This document shows, one piece after another, positions 16,418 to 25,843 of a DNA stretch of 31,021 bases. The position numbers and the translations under genes are program-made. The DNA comes from Acidobacteria bacterium AH-259-G07. GTDB lineage: Bacteria; Acidobacteriota; UBA6911; RPQK01; JADFOI01. The DNA lies in NCBI GenBank assembly GCA_027717925.1, contig JALLON010000004.1, positions 1 through 31,021 on the forward strand, in the 5' to 3' direction. Within the stretch, counting starts at the first letter, position 1. Every line of letters begins with the position of its first letter. The notes under the pieces were generated by a model. The model searched no databases. It was not told the origin of the DNA and saw nothing but the letters and a program-made list of their open reading frames with translations.

Positions 16418-16765
16418 ATGCATATTGATGAATATCATTTCGGGAAGATGGTCATCGATGGCCAACCTCACGACTTCGATCTGATGATTTGTGGGGAGGA
16501 ACTGTACCAGAACTGGTGGCGAAAGGAGGGTCACCGTCTCTGTCTTGATGATCTGAAATGGATGCTCGAGCGGAATCCGGAAATCTTAATCATCGGCAAA
16601 GGAAATGTGGGCTGTATGGAAGTTCCCAACGACGTGGTCGAAGAACTCGACAAGCGGGGCATCGCAGTCCGGACGGTAAACACCGGCCAGGCGGTGGCGA
16701 TTTACAATGAGATTGCAGGAAAAGAAACCAGAAAGATCGGTGCCACCTTTCACTTAACCTGCTAA
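16418..16765 (+). CDS. Mth938-like domain protein
   Basis: A 115-residue cytoplasmic protein of the Mth938/DUF498 fold. Diagnostic features are the start MHIDEYHFGKMVIDG, NWWRKEGHRL, the ILIIGKGNVG strand-loop near residue 66, and the VRTVNTGQAVAIYNEI helix near 93. The family is structurally known, related to NDUFAF3, but has no firmly assigned reaction in bacteria. CTGGAGG about 8-9 nt upstream supports the ATG. The transporter operon starts about 60 nt downstream on the same strand, so read-through is possible, though no functional link is apparent. Confidence 0.87.
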   Translation: MHIDEYHFGKMVIDGQPHDFDLMICGEELYQNWWRKEGHRLCLDDLKWMLERNPEILIIGKGNVGCMEVPNDVVEELDKRGIAVRTVNTGQAVAIYNEIAGKETRKIGATFHLTC

Positions 16766-16828
16766 GGTGTTCTTCGACTCATTGAGCTGACGAGACCTCC
16801 CCGCCTGCTCGCAAGATGAGTTAGATGG

Positions 16829-18346
16829 ATGAAATCGAATTTGCCAGTTCCAGAACGAGACGCTGTCCTTGAAATGCGGGGCATCCGAAAAAGCTTCCCA
16901 GGTGTCCTCGCTCTCGATAATGTCAATTTCGCCCTCTATCCCGGAGAAGTACATATTCTGCTCGGTGAAAACGGGGCCGGCAAGTCGACACTGGTGAAGA
17001 TCCTGAGCGGTGCTTACCAAAAGGACGGCGGTGAAATTCTTATCCACGGCCAAGCGGTAGAAATCAACAATCCCAGGGTCGCTCAGGAACTGGGCATCAG
17101 CATCATTTATCAAGAATTCAACCTCATTCCTCACCTGTCGGCCGCGGAGAATATTTTCTTAGGGAATGAGCCGGAAATATTTTCGGGTATTGTCGATCGA
17201 AGCCAGATGTCTCGTGAAGCGGGCAGGTTGCTGCGCGAGCTTGGCGTACAATTCGATCCCCGGACTCGCGTGCGGAGCCTGGGCATTGCACAGCAGCAAA
17301 TGGTGGAAGTGGCCAAGGCCCTTTCGGTCGATGCCAGAATTCTGATCATGGACGAGCCCACCTCGGCTTTGACTGAGAGTGAAATCCGAGCACTGTTTTC
17401 CACTATCCAACAGCTCAAGGAAAAAGGCGTGGCCGTCATTTACATTTCGCACCGATTGGAAGAGCTTTTTGAAGTTGGTGACCGTGTCACGGTTTTGCGG
17501 GATGCTAAGTACATCGCCACCCACTCCATCCGAGAGACTTCCACGGCAGAGTTGATTCGACTCATGGCAAACCGCGACCTCAAAGAACATTTCCCCAGAG
17601 AAAAAGGGGAACTGGGTGAAGAAGTGCTGCGTGTGGAGGGTTTAAATCGAGCGCCGCTTTTAAAAGACATCAGTTTTTCCCTGCGGCAGGGCGAAATTGT
17701 GGGTATTGCGGGACTCCTGGGGGCAGGACGCACGGAACTGGCGCGAGCCATTTTCGGAGCCGACCCTATTGATTCCGGCCGAGTACTGGTAAAGGGCCAA
17801 CCGGTGCGGATCAACTCACCCGTCAGCGCCATTCGCCAGGGCATCGGCTTTCTCACGGAAGATCGTAAAGGACAAGGGCTCATACTGGTCTTGCCTGTAA
17901 AGGACAACATCGCCTTGCCGAACACGGATAAACTTTCCCGTCTGGGGGTGATCGATTCCGCTGCCAAAGAGAAACTGGCTCAGCGCTTCATCCATGATTT
18001 GAGCATCAAGACCCCCGGTGTTGAGCAGAAAGTCATGTATCTGAGCGGGGGCAATCAACAGAAGGTGGTACTCAGTAAATGGCTGGCCCGGGAAGCGGAC
18101 ATTCTCATATTTGATGAGCCAACCCGCGGCATCGATGTGGGAGCCAAGGTAGAAATTTATCAACTCATGAACCAACTCACGGCGCGGGGTGCTGGAATCA
18201 TCATGATTTCCTCTGAATTGCCCGAAATTCTCGGCATGAGTGACCGCATCCTGGTGATGCATCGGGGACGCATCAGTGGTGAGTTCAGTGCCGAAGAGGC
18301 GACCGAGGAGAAAGTCCTAGGCGCAGCACTGGGTCAAAGAGTCTAA
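16829..18346 (+). CDS. Sugar ABC transporter ATP-binding protein (RbsA-type, two ABC domains)
   Basis: A 505-residue fused ATPase that powers sugar uptake. The first ABC domain has Walker A GENGAGKST (about 45-53), the signature-like LGIAQQQMVEVAKAL, and Walker B ILIMDEPTSAL. The second has the degenerate Walker A GLLGAGRTEL typical of this class, an intact signature LSGGNQQKVVLSKWL, and ILIFDEPTRGID. The order and the degenerate second P-loop match RbsA/MglA/XylG. It starts a same-strand cluster and the permease begins 3 nt after its stop. The linked inositol-dehydrogenase-like gene favours inositol or a related polyol over ribose, as an inference. Confidence 0.93.
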   Translation: MKSNLPVPERDAVLEMRGIRKSFPGVLALDNVNFALYPGEVHILLGENGAGKSTLVKILSGAYQKDGGEILIHGQAVEINNPRVAQELGISIIYQEFNLIPHLSAAENIFLGNEPEIFSGIVDRSQMSREAGRLLRELGVQFDPRTRVRSLGIAQQQMVEVAKALSVDARILIMDEPTSALTESEIRALFSTIQQLKEKGVAVIYISHRLEELFEVGDRVTVLRDAKYIATHSIRETSTAELIRLMANRDLKEHFPREKGELGEEVLRVEGLNRAPLLKDISFSLRQGEIVGIAGLLGAGRTELARAIFGADPIDSGRVLVKGQPVRINSPVSAIRQGIGFLTEDRKGQGLILVLPVKDNIALPNTDKLSRLGVIDSAAKEKLAQRFIHDLSIKTPGVEQKVMYLSGGNQQKVVLSKWLAREADILIFDEPTRGIDVGAKVEIYQLMNQLTARGAGIIMISSELPEILGMSDRILVMHRGRISGEFSAEEATEEKVLGAALGQRV

Positions 18347-18349
18347 GAG

Positions 18350-19297
18350 ATGGATCTCAAGAACATGCTGATCCTGTACGCACGGCAATTCGGTACCCTC
18401 ATCGGTCTGTTCTTTTTGTGCAGCGTGCTGTCGATTTTGACTCCGTATTTCCTTACGGTCTCCAATCTGCTCAACGTCACTCAGCAAACCGCCATCAATG
18501 CCATTATTGCGGTCGGGATGACCTTCGTCATTATTTCTGCCGGTATTGATCTCTCAGTGGGTTCCATCCTGGCATTTGCAGGTGTGGTCTTGGCCAGTGC
18601 ATTACAGGCCGGCTGGTCGATCCCGATTGCCATTTTAATCGGACTTGCCACCGGCGGTCTTTGCGGCACGGTAAACGGCCTGTTGATCACGTTTGGAAAG
18701 CTACCCCCCTTTATCTCTACTTTGGGTATGATGAGCGTGGCTCGGGGAGCGGCACTGGTCTACACCCAAGGCCGGCCTATTTCCGGCTTTGGGCCGCAGT
18801 TTCGTACTCTAGCCACCGGAGAGTTCCTTTTTATCCCTCTTCCTGTGATTATTATGATCGTTATCTATGTCCTCTCTCATTTCGTGCTGACGCGAACTAA
18901 ATTCGGGCTGTACACCTACGCGATAGGAGGTAACGAGGAAGCAACAAAGCTGTCCGGTGTCAATGTCCTGTTTCATAAAACGATGGTGTATGCATTTTCG
19001 GGCCTAGCGAGCGGCCTTGGCGCAGTGATTCTCACGGCACGCTTGAACTCGGCGCAACCCATCGCCGGTATCATGTACGAACTGGATGCCATCGCCGCAA
19101 CCGTGATTGGGGGCTCCAGCCTCATGGGGGGAGAGGGTACACTACAGGGAACGCTCATCGGGGCACTGATTATGGGAGTCCTGCGAAATGGTTTAAACCT
19201 TCTCGGGGTCTCATCCTTTCTTCAGCAAATCGTCATTGGTTCGGTCATTATCATCGCCGTACTGGTGGACGCAGCGCTAAAAAAACAGGGGACATAG
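18350..19297 (+). CDS. Sugar ABC transporter permease (RbsC-type)
   Basis: A 315-residue integral membrane protein with 8-10 hydrophobic segments. The BPD_transp_2 signature is clear: VGMTFVIISAGIDLSVGSILAF near residue 60, GLATGGLCGTVNGLLITFGKLPPFISTLGMM near 105, and YELDAIAATVIGGSSLMGGEGT near 243, which contacts the ATPase. It pairs with the ATPase directly upstream (3-nt gap) and the lipoprotein downstream. AGAG just before the ATG is a weak ribosome site, consistent with translational coupling. Confidence 0.93.
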   Translation: MDLKNMLILYARQFGTLIGLFFLCSVLSILTPYFLTVSNLLNVTQQTAINAIIAVGMTFVIISAGIDLSVGSILAFAGVVLASALQAGWSIPIAILIGLATGGLCGTVNGLLITFGKLPPFISTLGMMSVARGAALVYTQGRPISGFGPQFRTLATGEFLFIPLPVIIMIVIYVLSHFVLTRTKFGLYTYAIGGNEEATKLSGVNVLFHKTMVYAFSGLASGLGAVILTARLNSAQPIAGIMYELDAIAATVIGGSSLMGGEGTLQGTLIGALIMGVLRNGLNLLGVSSFLQQIVIGSVIIIAVLVDAALKKQGT

Positions 19298-19370
19298 CCT
19301 GGAGGTCCACCAGATGGTGAAGAACTTGTCGTCAGTAGCCAATAAAACGAAATTGGTCAGGAGCCCGCAA

Positions 19371-20315
19371 ATGAAAAGAATTGTTTTATTGTTACTCTTT
19401 GTTTCTCTCATTCTCTTGAACTGCGCCCCGAGTCAAGATGAAGCGGATGCCCCCCGCCCAAGAGTGGCACTGGTAATGAAAACCTTGAACAATCCTTTTT
19501 TCATTGATATGCAAACAGGAGCCGAAGAGGCTGCAAAGCGACTGGATGTCAATTTGATCGTGCAGGCGGCGGAGAGGGAGCTCGACGTCGAAAAGCAAAT
19601 GCAGATTCTCGAGAATCTGATTCAGACTCAGGTTGATGCAATCTGCGTCACGCCCAGCGGTTCAAAAGAGATTATTCCCGCCATTGCCAAAGCCAACCAG
19701 GCGAGGATTCCGGTCTTGGTTCTGGATACGCGCGTCGATCCTGAGGCAGCCAAAGAAGCCGGAATCAAGATCGAAACTTTCATTGGCTCTGACAATTACG
19801 AGGGCGGCCGTATTGCCGGCCAATATCTTGTTAAACTATTTAATGGTAAGGCGCAGGTCGCCATTCTGGAAGGAATTCCAGGGCATGAGACTGGGGACTC
19901 GCGTCTGCGCGGCTTTCACGATGGGATCAAGGAAGCACCGGGCATTGAAGTAGTCGCCTCGCAGCCTGCCAATTGGGAGCGTGACCAGGGATTTAATGTT
20001 TTTCAGAATATCCTGCAGGCCCATCGGCAAATTGACGCCTTGTTTGCCTGCAGTGATTTGATGGCACTGGGCGCAGTCGAAGCCATTGCCGCTGCAGGGA
20101 AAACCGGACAGATCAAAGTTATCGGATTTGACGCTCTCCAGGAGACTCGAATAGCCATTGCAGATGGAACGATCGAAGCCTCAGTTGCTCAATATTCAGA
20201 CGAAATGGGCCGCATTGGGATTGAAAGCGCAGTGCGTGTCCTCAATGGCGAAAAAATCCCAGAATCGATCCCGGTTAAGATCGAACTGATTACAAGAGAT
20301 AAGCAAGCGGAATGA
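19371..20315 (+). CDS. Sugar-binding lipoprotein of ABC transporter (RbsB/peripla_BP_4 type)
   Basis: About 314 residues. A lipoprotein signal (MKRIVLLLLFVSLILLNC) ends in the lipobox LLNC, so Cys18 would be lipidated. The mature part is a type-1 periplasmic binding fold: VALVMKTLNNPFFIDMQTGAEEAAKR, VDAICVTPSGSKEIIPAI, IGSDNYEGGRIAGQYLV, LFACSDLMALGAVEA and VIGFDALQE. The ATG at 19371 is preferred over the upstream in-frame ATG at 19314 because AGGAG sits 7 nt before it and the signal peptide starts there. Its last 4 nt overlap the start of the oxidoreductase gene. Confidence 0.93.
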   Translation: MKRIVLLLLFVSLILLNCAPSQDEADAPRPRVALVMKTLNNPFFIDMQTGAEEAAKRLDVNLIVQAAERELDVEKQMQILENLIQTQVDAICVTPSGSKEIIPAIAKANQARIPVLVLDTRVDPEAAKEAGIKIETFIGSDNYEGGRIAGQYLVKLFNGKAQVAILEGIPGHETGDSRLRGFHDGIKEAPGIEVVASQPANWERDQGFNVFQNILQAHRQIDALFACSDLMALGAVEAIAAAGKTGQIKVIGFDALQETRIAIADGTIEASVAQYSDEMGRIGIESAVRVLNGEKIPESIPVKIELITRDKQAE

Positions 20316-21337
20316 GCCGAAGAAAAATTAATATTGGGCTGCTGGGAGTAGGACGATTAGGAAGGATCTATGCTCGCTATCTTTCGACTGTCATTCTCCA
20401 CTCCCGTCTGATTGCGGTGGCGGATAAGGATGCGGAGCTTGCCAAACAAGTCGCTGATGAGCTCGACATTGAGCACTCTTATGCGGAACCCCTGGCCCTT
20501 CTGGATGAGAGGCGGGTCGACGCGGTGGTCATTGCCACACCCACACACACGCACAGAGAATTGGTCGAGGCGGCCATAGCCCGTGAGAAAGCCGTCTTTT
20601 GTGAAAAGCCACTTTCACTCTCCTTGGACGAGAGCCTTGCCATGAAGCAGAGTGTTGAGCGAAGCGGCGCTTTTTTCCAAATGGGCTTTATGCGCCGCTT
20701 CGACCGAGGGTACATGGCTGCCAAGCAAAAAATCGAGCAAGGCTTGATTGGCAGGCCTTTGCTCTTTAGGGCAACATCTCGTGATCCTTACCCTCCGAGT
20801 TCGCAGTATCTGGACCCCAAGAGCAGCGGTGGACTGATGATTGACATGGGAATCCACGACTTCGATCTGGCTCTCTGGCTTATGGGTGAAATCAAAACAG
20901 TCATGACCATCGGGGGAGTTCTGGTTCTCCCCTACTTGAAAGACATCGGTGATATAGACAATGCTATCGTCAGTCTCACTTTTGAAGACGGAAGATTGGG
21001 TGTTGTTGACCTGAGCCGCAACGGTGTTTACGGGTACGATATTCTTACGGAGATACTGGGAACCGAAGGGACCCTACGGGTTGGGTATTTGCAAGAAACT
21101 CCTCTTCTTGTCATGCGCAAAAACAATATCGCGCACGATACGGTTCCCTTTTTTGAGGAAAGGTTTGGCGAAGCCTACGTAAGGCAATTGCAGAACTTCG
21201 TTGAAAATCTTCTCAACGATCGTTCCCCTCCAGTGAGTGTGGTCGATGGGATCAAGGCTCTAGAGGTGGGCGTTGCCGCCACCCGTTCCTATCAGAGTGG
21301 GCAGGCCGTTGAAGTCAAGTCAGTGGCCGCCGGGTGA
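20312..21337 (+). CDS. Gfo/Idh/MocA oxidoreductase, inositol 2-dehydrogenase-like
   Basis: A 341-residue NAD(P)-dependent sugar/polyol dehydrogenase. The N-terminal Rossmann motif is GLLGVGRLGRIYARYL (about 9-24). The conserved CEKPL (catalytic Lys near residue 96) and the MIDMGIHDFDLALWL segment (Asp/His near 175) are as in IolG. YDILTEILGTEGTLRVG is the typical C-terminal strand. Overall it is closest to myo-inositol 2-dehydrogenases, which oxidise inositol to scyllo-inosose; scyllo-inositol or another sugar is also possible. The ATGA overlap with the binding-protein gene shows it belongs to the transporter operon. The other iol catabolic genes are not in the window. Confidence 0.85.
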   Translation: MSRRKINIGLLGVGRLGRIYARYLSTVILHSRLIAVADKDAELAKQVADELDIEHSYAEPLALLDERRVDAVVIATPTHTHRELVEAAIAREKAVFCEKPLSLSLDESLAMKQSVERSGAFFQMGFMRRFDRGYMAAKQKIEQGLIGRPLLFRATSRDPYPPSSQYLDPKSSGGLMIDMGIHDFDLALWLMGEIKTVMTIGGVLVLPYLKDIGDIDNAIVSLTFEDGRLGVVDLSRNGVYGYDILTEILGTEGTLRVGYLQETPLLVMRKNNIAHDTVPFFEERFGEAYVRQLQNFVENLLNDRSPPVSVVDGIKALEVGVAATRSYQSGQAVEVKSVAAG

Positions 21338-21413
21338 AATCTGCGTTATACTGCGGGAAAACTTACCCGGATTCATCGAACAGTTTGAAAAACGTCAAGA
21401 ACGGGAGGTCAGC

Positions 21414-22994
21414 ATAATCTTTCGCAGTCCTTACCCGGATATCTCTATTCCTAACATCGCACTGACACCCTTTGTGCTGCAAAGAGCTCAGGAGTTGACA
21501 AACAAACCGGCTCTCATCGAGGGGCCAAGCGGAAGAACCCTCACCTATGGGGAGCTCGCTCGGAGCGTGGAGCACATGGCGGCGGGTCTGCGCAAGCGTG
21601 GATTTCAAAAAGGGGACGTCCTTGCAATCTTGAGCGCCAATCTCCCCGAGTACGCCCTGGTTTTGCTGTCGGCTTCACTGCTGGGGGGAACCACTACCAC
21701 CATTAATCCCCTCTACACGGCTGATGAAATCAGTCATCAACTCAACGATGCCGGCGCCAGGTATCTATTCAGCCATCCGATGTTTCTGGAGAAAATCCTT
21801 GAAACAGCCAGCCACTCGCCGGTTCGGGAAGTATTTGTTTCTGGTGAAGGTACGGGCGCAACCTCGCTGACGGAGCTCCTTAGCGGCGGGGAGACGCTCT
21901 CTGAAACTCCGATCGACCCTCGTCAGGACGTGGTGGTCTTGCCCTATTCCAGCGGTACTACGGGCCTCCCCAAGGGTGTGATGCTGACTCATCACAACCT
22001 CGTGGCGAACCTTTGCCAACTGGACGGCGGGGCGGACCTCGAGCCGGTCAGCGAACACGACACAATCATTGCCGTACTGCCCTTCTTCCATATCTACGGT
22101 ATGGTCCTCGTCCTGCTAAGAGGTCTCCACAGCGGCGCGACCCTGGTGACGATGCCGCGTTTTGATCTTGAACAATTCCTGAAAACGATGCAGGACTACT
22201 CCGTTACCCGAGCCTATCTGGTTCCGCCCATTGTGCTGGCTCTGAGCAAGCATCCGATGGTGGAGGAATTTGATTTGTCAAAGCTCAGAACAATCGTGTC
22301 CGGTGCGGCACCGCTCAGTGAGAACCTTGCCCGCGCGTGTGGCGAGCGGCTGAGTTGTCTGCTCAAGCAGGGCTATGGGCTAACCGAGACCAGTCCGGTG
22401 ACCCACCTGAGCCCCGAGAGTTCCAGCCGGATAAGACTGGAAAGCATCGGTCCTCCTATTCCCAATACCGAATGCAAAGTTGTGGATCCCGCCACTGTTG
22501 CCGAACTGGGTCCCAACCAGAGGGGCGAGATTTGGGTGCGAGGTCCACAGGTGATGAAGGGTTATTTGAATAATGCAGAGGCGACCTCAAATGTGATTGA
22601 CACAGAGGGCTGGCTGCATACTGGCGATGTCGGCTATGCTGATGAGGACGGTTACTTCTATATCGTGGACCGGCTCAAGGAGCTCATCAAATACAAGGGG
22701 TTTCAGGTTGCTCCAGCCGAATTGGAAGCGGTTCTTCTCTCTCATCCAGCCATTTCCGATGCCGCCGTGATTGGCAGCCCCGATGAGGAAGCCGGAGAAG
22801 TGCCGAAGGCTTTCGTGGTGCTCAAGGACCAAGCGACAGCCGAAGAAATAATAGGGTTTGTTGCAGAGCATGTAGCGCCGCACAAGAAAATTCGCCGGCT
22901 CGAGTTTACGGACGAGATTCCGAAATCTGCCTCCGGCAAGATTCTGCGTCGCTTTCTGCTGGAGCGGGAGAGAAGCCGGTCAAAGAATGCTTGA
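21414..22994 (+). CDS. AMP-dependent acyl/4-coumarate-CoA ligase
   Basis: An adenylate-forming enzyme of about 526 residues that activates a carboxylic acid to its CoA thioester. Motifs in order: YSSGTTGLPKGVMLTH (ATP loop), GYGLTETSPVTH, TGDVGYADEDGYFYIVDRLKELIKYKGFQVAPAELE (hinge), and PKSASGKILRR with the catalytic Lys. The pattern is that of 4-coumarate/medium-chain acyl-CoA ligases. The start is unusual. Homologues I recall begin MIFRSPYPD; here the equivalent codons are ATA-ATC-TTT, with GGGAGG 5 nt before the ATA at 21414, so initiation may use ATA. The frame also extends upstream to TTG/GTG codons (21273, 21297, 21309) inside the dehydrogenase gene. Confidence 0.88.
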   Translation: MIFRSPYPDISIPNIALTPFVLQRAQELTNKPALIEGPSGRTLTYGELARSVEHMAAGLRKRGFQKGDVLAILSANLPEYALVLLSASLLGGTTTTINPLYTADEISHQLNDAGARYLFSHPMFLEKILETASHSPVREVFVSGEGTGATSLTELLSGGETLSETPIDPRQDVVVLPYSSGTTGLPKGVMLTHHNLVANLCQLDGGADLEPVSEHDTIIAVLPFFHIYGMVLVLLRGLHSGATLVTMPRFDLEQFLKTMQDYSVTRAYLVPPIVLALSKHPMVEEFDLSKLRTIVSGAAPLSENLARACGERLSCLLKQGYGLTETSPVTHLSPESSSRIRLESIGPPIPNTECKVVDPATVAELGPNQRGEIWVRGPQVMKGYLNNAEATSNVIDTEGWLHTGDVGYADEDGYFYIVDRLKELIKYKGFQVAPAELEAVLLSHPAISDAAVIGSPDEEAGEVPKAFVVLKDQATAEEIIGFVAEHVAPHKKIRRLEFTDEIPKSASGKILRRFLLERERSRSKNA

Positions 22995-23036
22995 ACCCGT
23001 AAAACGTGGGCGAAGCGAAGGCCCCGCGCCGGCTCG

Positions 23037-24455
23037 TCACTGCTTCAGGTGAATGATGACCATCTTCAGTTCAGTCATCTCCTGGACGGCATACTTGGGA
23101 CCTTCCTTGCCCATGCCACTGTCTTTGAGGCCACCGTAGGGCATCAGATCGGCCCGCCACTGCGGGCCCCAGTTGATGTGCAGGTTGCCGCTGTCGACCT
23201 CCTGGGCGAATCGAATGGCGCGGTCGATATCCTGCGTAAAGATGCCGGCCGACAGGCCGTAGCGGGTGTCGTTGGCCAGGGTGATGGCCTGATCGATGTC
23301 ATCAAAGCGGGTCACGGCCAGCGCCGGACCGAACAACTCATCTCGACTGATACGCATACCCGGATCGACATCGGCTACCACCGTAGGCTGAAGAAGAGTG
23401 CCCTGGCGTTCGCCGCCAGTGACCATACGTGCACCTCCTGAGACCGCTTCCTGAATCCACTCACCGACCCGGACGGCATCGGCCTCGCGGATCATGGGGC
23501 CCATCTTCGTACTCTCGCTGAGCTGGTCGCCGACGGAAATATCCTCCACTCGGGATTTGAGCCGACCGAGGAAATCCTCGTACACTTTCCCGTCGGTTAG
23601 TACGCGCTGCGCCGAGATGCACACTTGGCCGGCGTTGGAGTAGCCGGTAGCGACGGTGGCCTCAGCTACCCGATCCAGGTCGGCATCGTCCATGATGATC
23701 AGCGGCGAGTTGGAGCCAAGCTCCATGGTGATCTTCTTCATGCCAGCCACCTTGCATATGTGTTCGCCAACTTCGTAGCTGCCCGTGAAGGTGATCTTGC
23801 GAACACGCTTGTCGGCACATAGGCAGTCGCCCACTTCCGCGCCCGGCCCGGTCAGGCAAGCCACCGCCTGAGGAGGCAGTCCTGCTTCCAACAGGACCTC
23901 CACCAGCTTCAGCGCTGACAAGGGAGTGTCGCTGGCCGGTTTGATCACCACCGCATTGCCTGCCGCCAGGGCCGGTCCCACCTTATGACAGACCAGGTGC
24001 AAGGGGAAGTTAAAGGGACTGATGGCGGCCACCACTCCGCAGGGAACCCGCAAAGTGAAGCCGATTCGGCCCGCCCCTCCGGGTGCCGCATCCAGCGGCA
24101 AAACCTCACCGGTGAGTCGTTTCGCTTCCTCAGCCGAAAGCTGAATGATCTCGGCGGCACGACTCGTCTCCAAGCGCGCCTCAGCCAGGATTTTGCCCTC
24201 TTCGGTACTGACGATCCGGGCGAAGTCCTCGATGCGCTCGGTGATCAAATCGGCCGTCGCGCGCAGGATCCGGGCCCGCTCATAGGCCGGCATCTTGCGC
24301 ATCATATCAGCGCCCTGCACTGCCCCGGCCAGCGCTTCATCGACATCAGAAGTGCCGGCCCAGGGGACCGTATCGATCACCGATTGATCGTAGGGGTTTT
24401 TGACTTCGATCTTCTTGGCCCTATCTTGCCATTGTCCGTGGATAAACATCTTCAT
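23037..24455 (-). CDS. NAD(P)-dependent aldehyde dehydrogenase
   Basis: A 472-residue ALDH-superfamily enzyme oxidising an aldehyde to the acid. Seen in order: the cofactor site PCGVVAAISPFNFPLHL with VIKPASDTPLSA, ITFTGSYEVG, the general base Glu in MELGSNSPL, the catalytic Cys in GQVCISAQR, and DELFGPALAVTRF. The length and the C-terminal PYGGLKDSGMGKEGPKYAVQEMTE resemble the lactaldehyde/phosphonoacetaldehyde/non-phosphorylating GAPDH branch; the substrate is not settled. The gene reads as distinctly more GC-rich than its neighbours, which may hint at acquisition. It is convergent with the CoA ligase. A 12-bp piece matching the dispersed element arm (CCGGCTCGTCAC) overlaps its stop. Confidence 0.92.
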   Translation of the reverse strand: MKMFIHGQWQDRAKKIEVKNPYDQSVIDTVPWAGTSDVDEALAGAVQGADMMRKMPAYERARILRATADLITERIEDFARIVSTEEGKILAEARLETSRAAEIIQLSAEEAKRLTGEVLPLDAAPGGAGRIGFTLRVPCGVVAAISPFNFPLHLVCHKVGPALAAGNAVVIKPASDTPLSALKLVEVLLEAGLPPQAVACLTGPGAEVGDCLCADKRVRKITFTGSYEVGEHICKVAGMKKITMELGSNSPLIIMDDADLDRVAEATVATGYSNAGQVCISAQRVLTDGKVYEDFLGRLKSRVEDISVGDQLSESTKMGPMIREADAVRVGEWIQEAVSGGARMVTGGERQGTLLQPTVVADVDPGMRISRDELFGPALAVTRFDDIDQAITLANDTRYGLSAGIFTQDIDRAIRFAQEVDSGNLHINWGPQWRADLMPYGGLKDSGMGKEGPKYAVQEMTELKMVIIHLKQ

Positions 24456-24542
24456 GGCGGATTCTCCGTCAAACGCCTAGCATATCGGAAATTGCTTCTT
24501 ACAGGAAAGTGCTTCTTAGAGGTAATGCTTCAGTCTTGCGGG

Positions 24543-25571
24543 CTAGGTCAAGATAATCTTGAAAACCTGTACGGATAGTTTGATGTTCTTGAGTTGGTTC
24601 TTGCAGATCGGTACCATCGGCTCTTCAATTTTGCCGCGAACCTGTCGCGCTACATCCTCGGAGACGCAGATACCACCGGGATGTGCCAGCGATTCGATGC
24701 GAGAGGCAATATTGACTCCATCTCCAAACACGTCATTGTCTTGAAGGATCACGTCGCCCACGTGTAATCCGATGCGAATTTGTATCCGTCTTTCAGTTGG
24801 GATTGGGGCGTTATGCTCAGCGAGCCTTTTCTGGATACTGATCGCACAGCGAACCGCTTCGAAAACACTAGCAAATCCCACCAGGAAGGAGTCCCCCATC
24901 GTTTTGACTTCTCTCCCCCCGTGCTTAGCAAAAATAGGACGGAGTAGTCTCTGGTGCTCGCCAAGCAGCTCCAGCGCCAACATCTCGTCCTCCTGGGCTA
25001 AGACACTATAGCCGACAATGTCAGTGAACATGATAGCAGCCAGCCTGCGCTGGGCTGTATCACTCATGACTTCCCTTGGCCAAGTCATATGGAGGGCGCC
25101 GCACTTCCTGCGGACAAGCGTTTCGAGGTTTTGGACAATCTTCATGTCCTCGAGAATCGACGAGCGGCGGTGTAGTGCCTTCTTAACTCTCTCTAAGATT
25201 GGCTCCAGCTTGAGGGGTTTGGTGATGTAATCACAAGCACCCTGTTGCATGCTCTTCACGGCGGTTTCAACATCGTCTTGACCTGTGACCATGATGACTG
25301 CGACGTCGGGGTACATCCGGGAAAGATTTTCCAGAAGCTGAAAGCCATTGAGCTCGGGCATCCGGATATCGGTGATCACCAGTGCAAAGGATTGGGACTG
25401 CAGCTTCTCCAGGGCCTCACGACCTGTTCTCGCTGTCTCACATAGGAAGCCCTCGTCATTTAGATACTCCGATAAACTATCCCGGATCAGGGGTTCATCA
25501 TCGACCACCAGAATGTGGTCCGGACGCGGATTGCCGATCGTGGTTTGTAAAACGTTTGTTGTCTGTACCAT
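24543..25571 (-). CDS. Response regulator with class III adenylate/guanylate cyclase output
   Basis: About 342 residues. An N-terminal receiver domain has HILVVDDEPLIRDSL, the phosphoacceptor Asp in LVITDIRMPELNG, VTGQ, and KPL. A short helical linker follows. The C-terminal class III nucleotide cyclase has RLAAIMFTDIVGYSVLA (metal Asp), GGREVKTMGDSFLVGFAS, RIGLHVGDVIL, and DVFGDGVNIASRIESLAHPGG. Phosphorylation would be expected to tune cAMP (or cGMP) synthesis. The ATG at 25571 (MVQTTN) has AGGAG 8 nt upstream; the ATG at 25577 is too close to it. No cognate histidine kinase is adjacent. It is divergent from a second response regulator across a 635-bp gap. Confidence 0.92.
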   Translation of the reverse strand: MVQTTNVLQTTIGNPRPDHILVVDDEPLIRDSLSEYLNDEGFLCETARTGREALEKLQSQSFALVITDIRMPELNGFQLLENLSRMYPDVAVIMVTGQDDVETAVKSMQQGACDYITKPLKLEPILERVKKALHRRSSILEDMKIVQNLETLVRRKCGALHMTWPREVMSDTAQRRLAAIMFTDIVGYSVLAQEDEMLALELLGEHQRLLRPIFAKHGGREVKTMGDSFLVGFASVFEAVRCAISIQKRLAEHNAPIPTERRIQIRIGLHVGDVILQDNDVFGDGVNIASRIESLAHPGGICVSEDVARQVRGKIEEPMVPICKNQLKNIKLSVQVFKIILT

Positions 25572-25843
25572 TTTCATGACTCCTTTGAGCACCCGTGATT
25601 CGGATTCACAATCACAAGCTTCAGAAGCAAATGATATGCCAGACTTGATGCGACCCAATTTGTTGTCCCTTCCTCACCGACGGAATGGCGTTTTTGGCCT
25701 AACTTCAGGGCTTTGAATCCTCTAATGAGCCGGTCTGCATCGCAACGAGAGGTTTCATGAGCCTGTAAGAAAGCGTTAAAAAAATAACGATTCCAATAAA
25801 ATTTTGCCGCAGGCAAGCACTCCAGTTTTGCTCTTATCATCTG

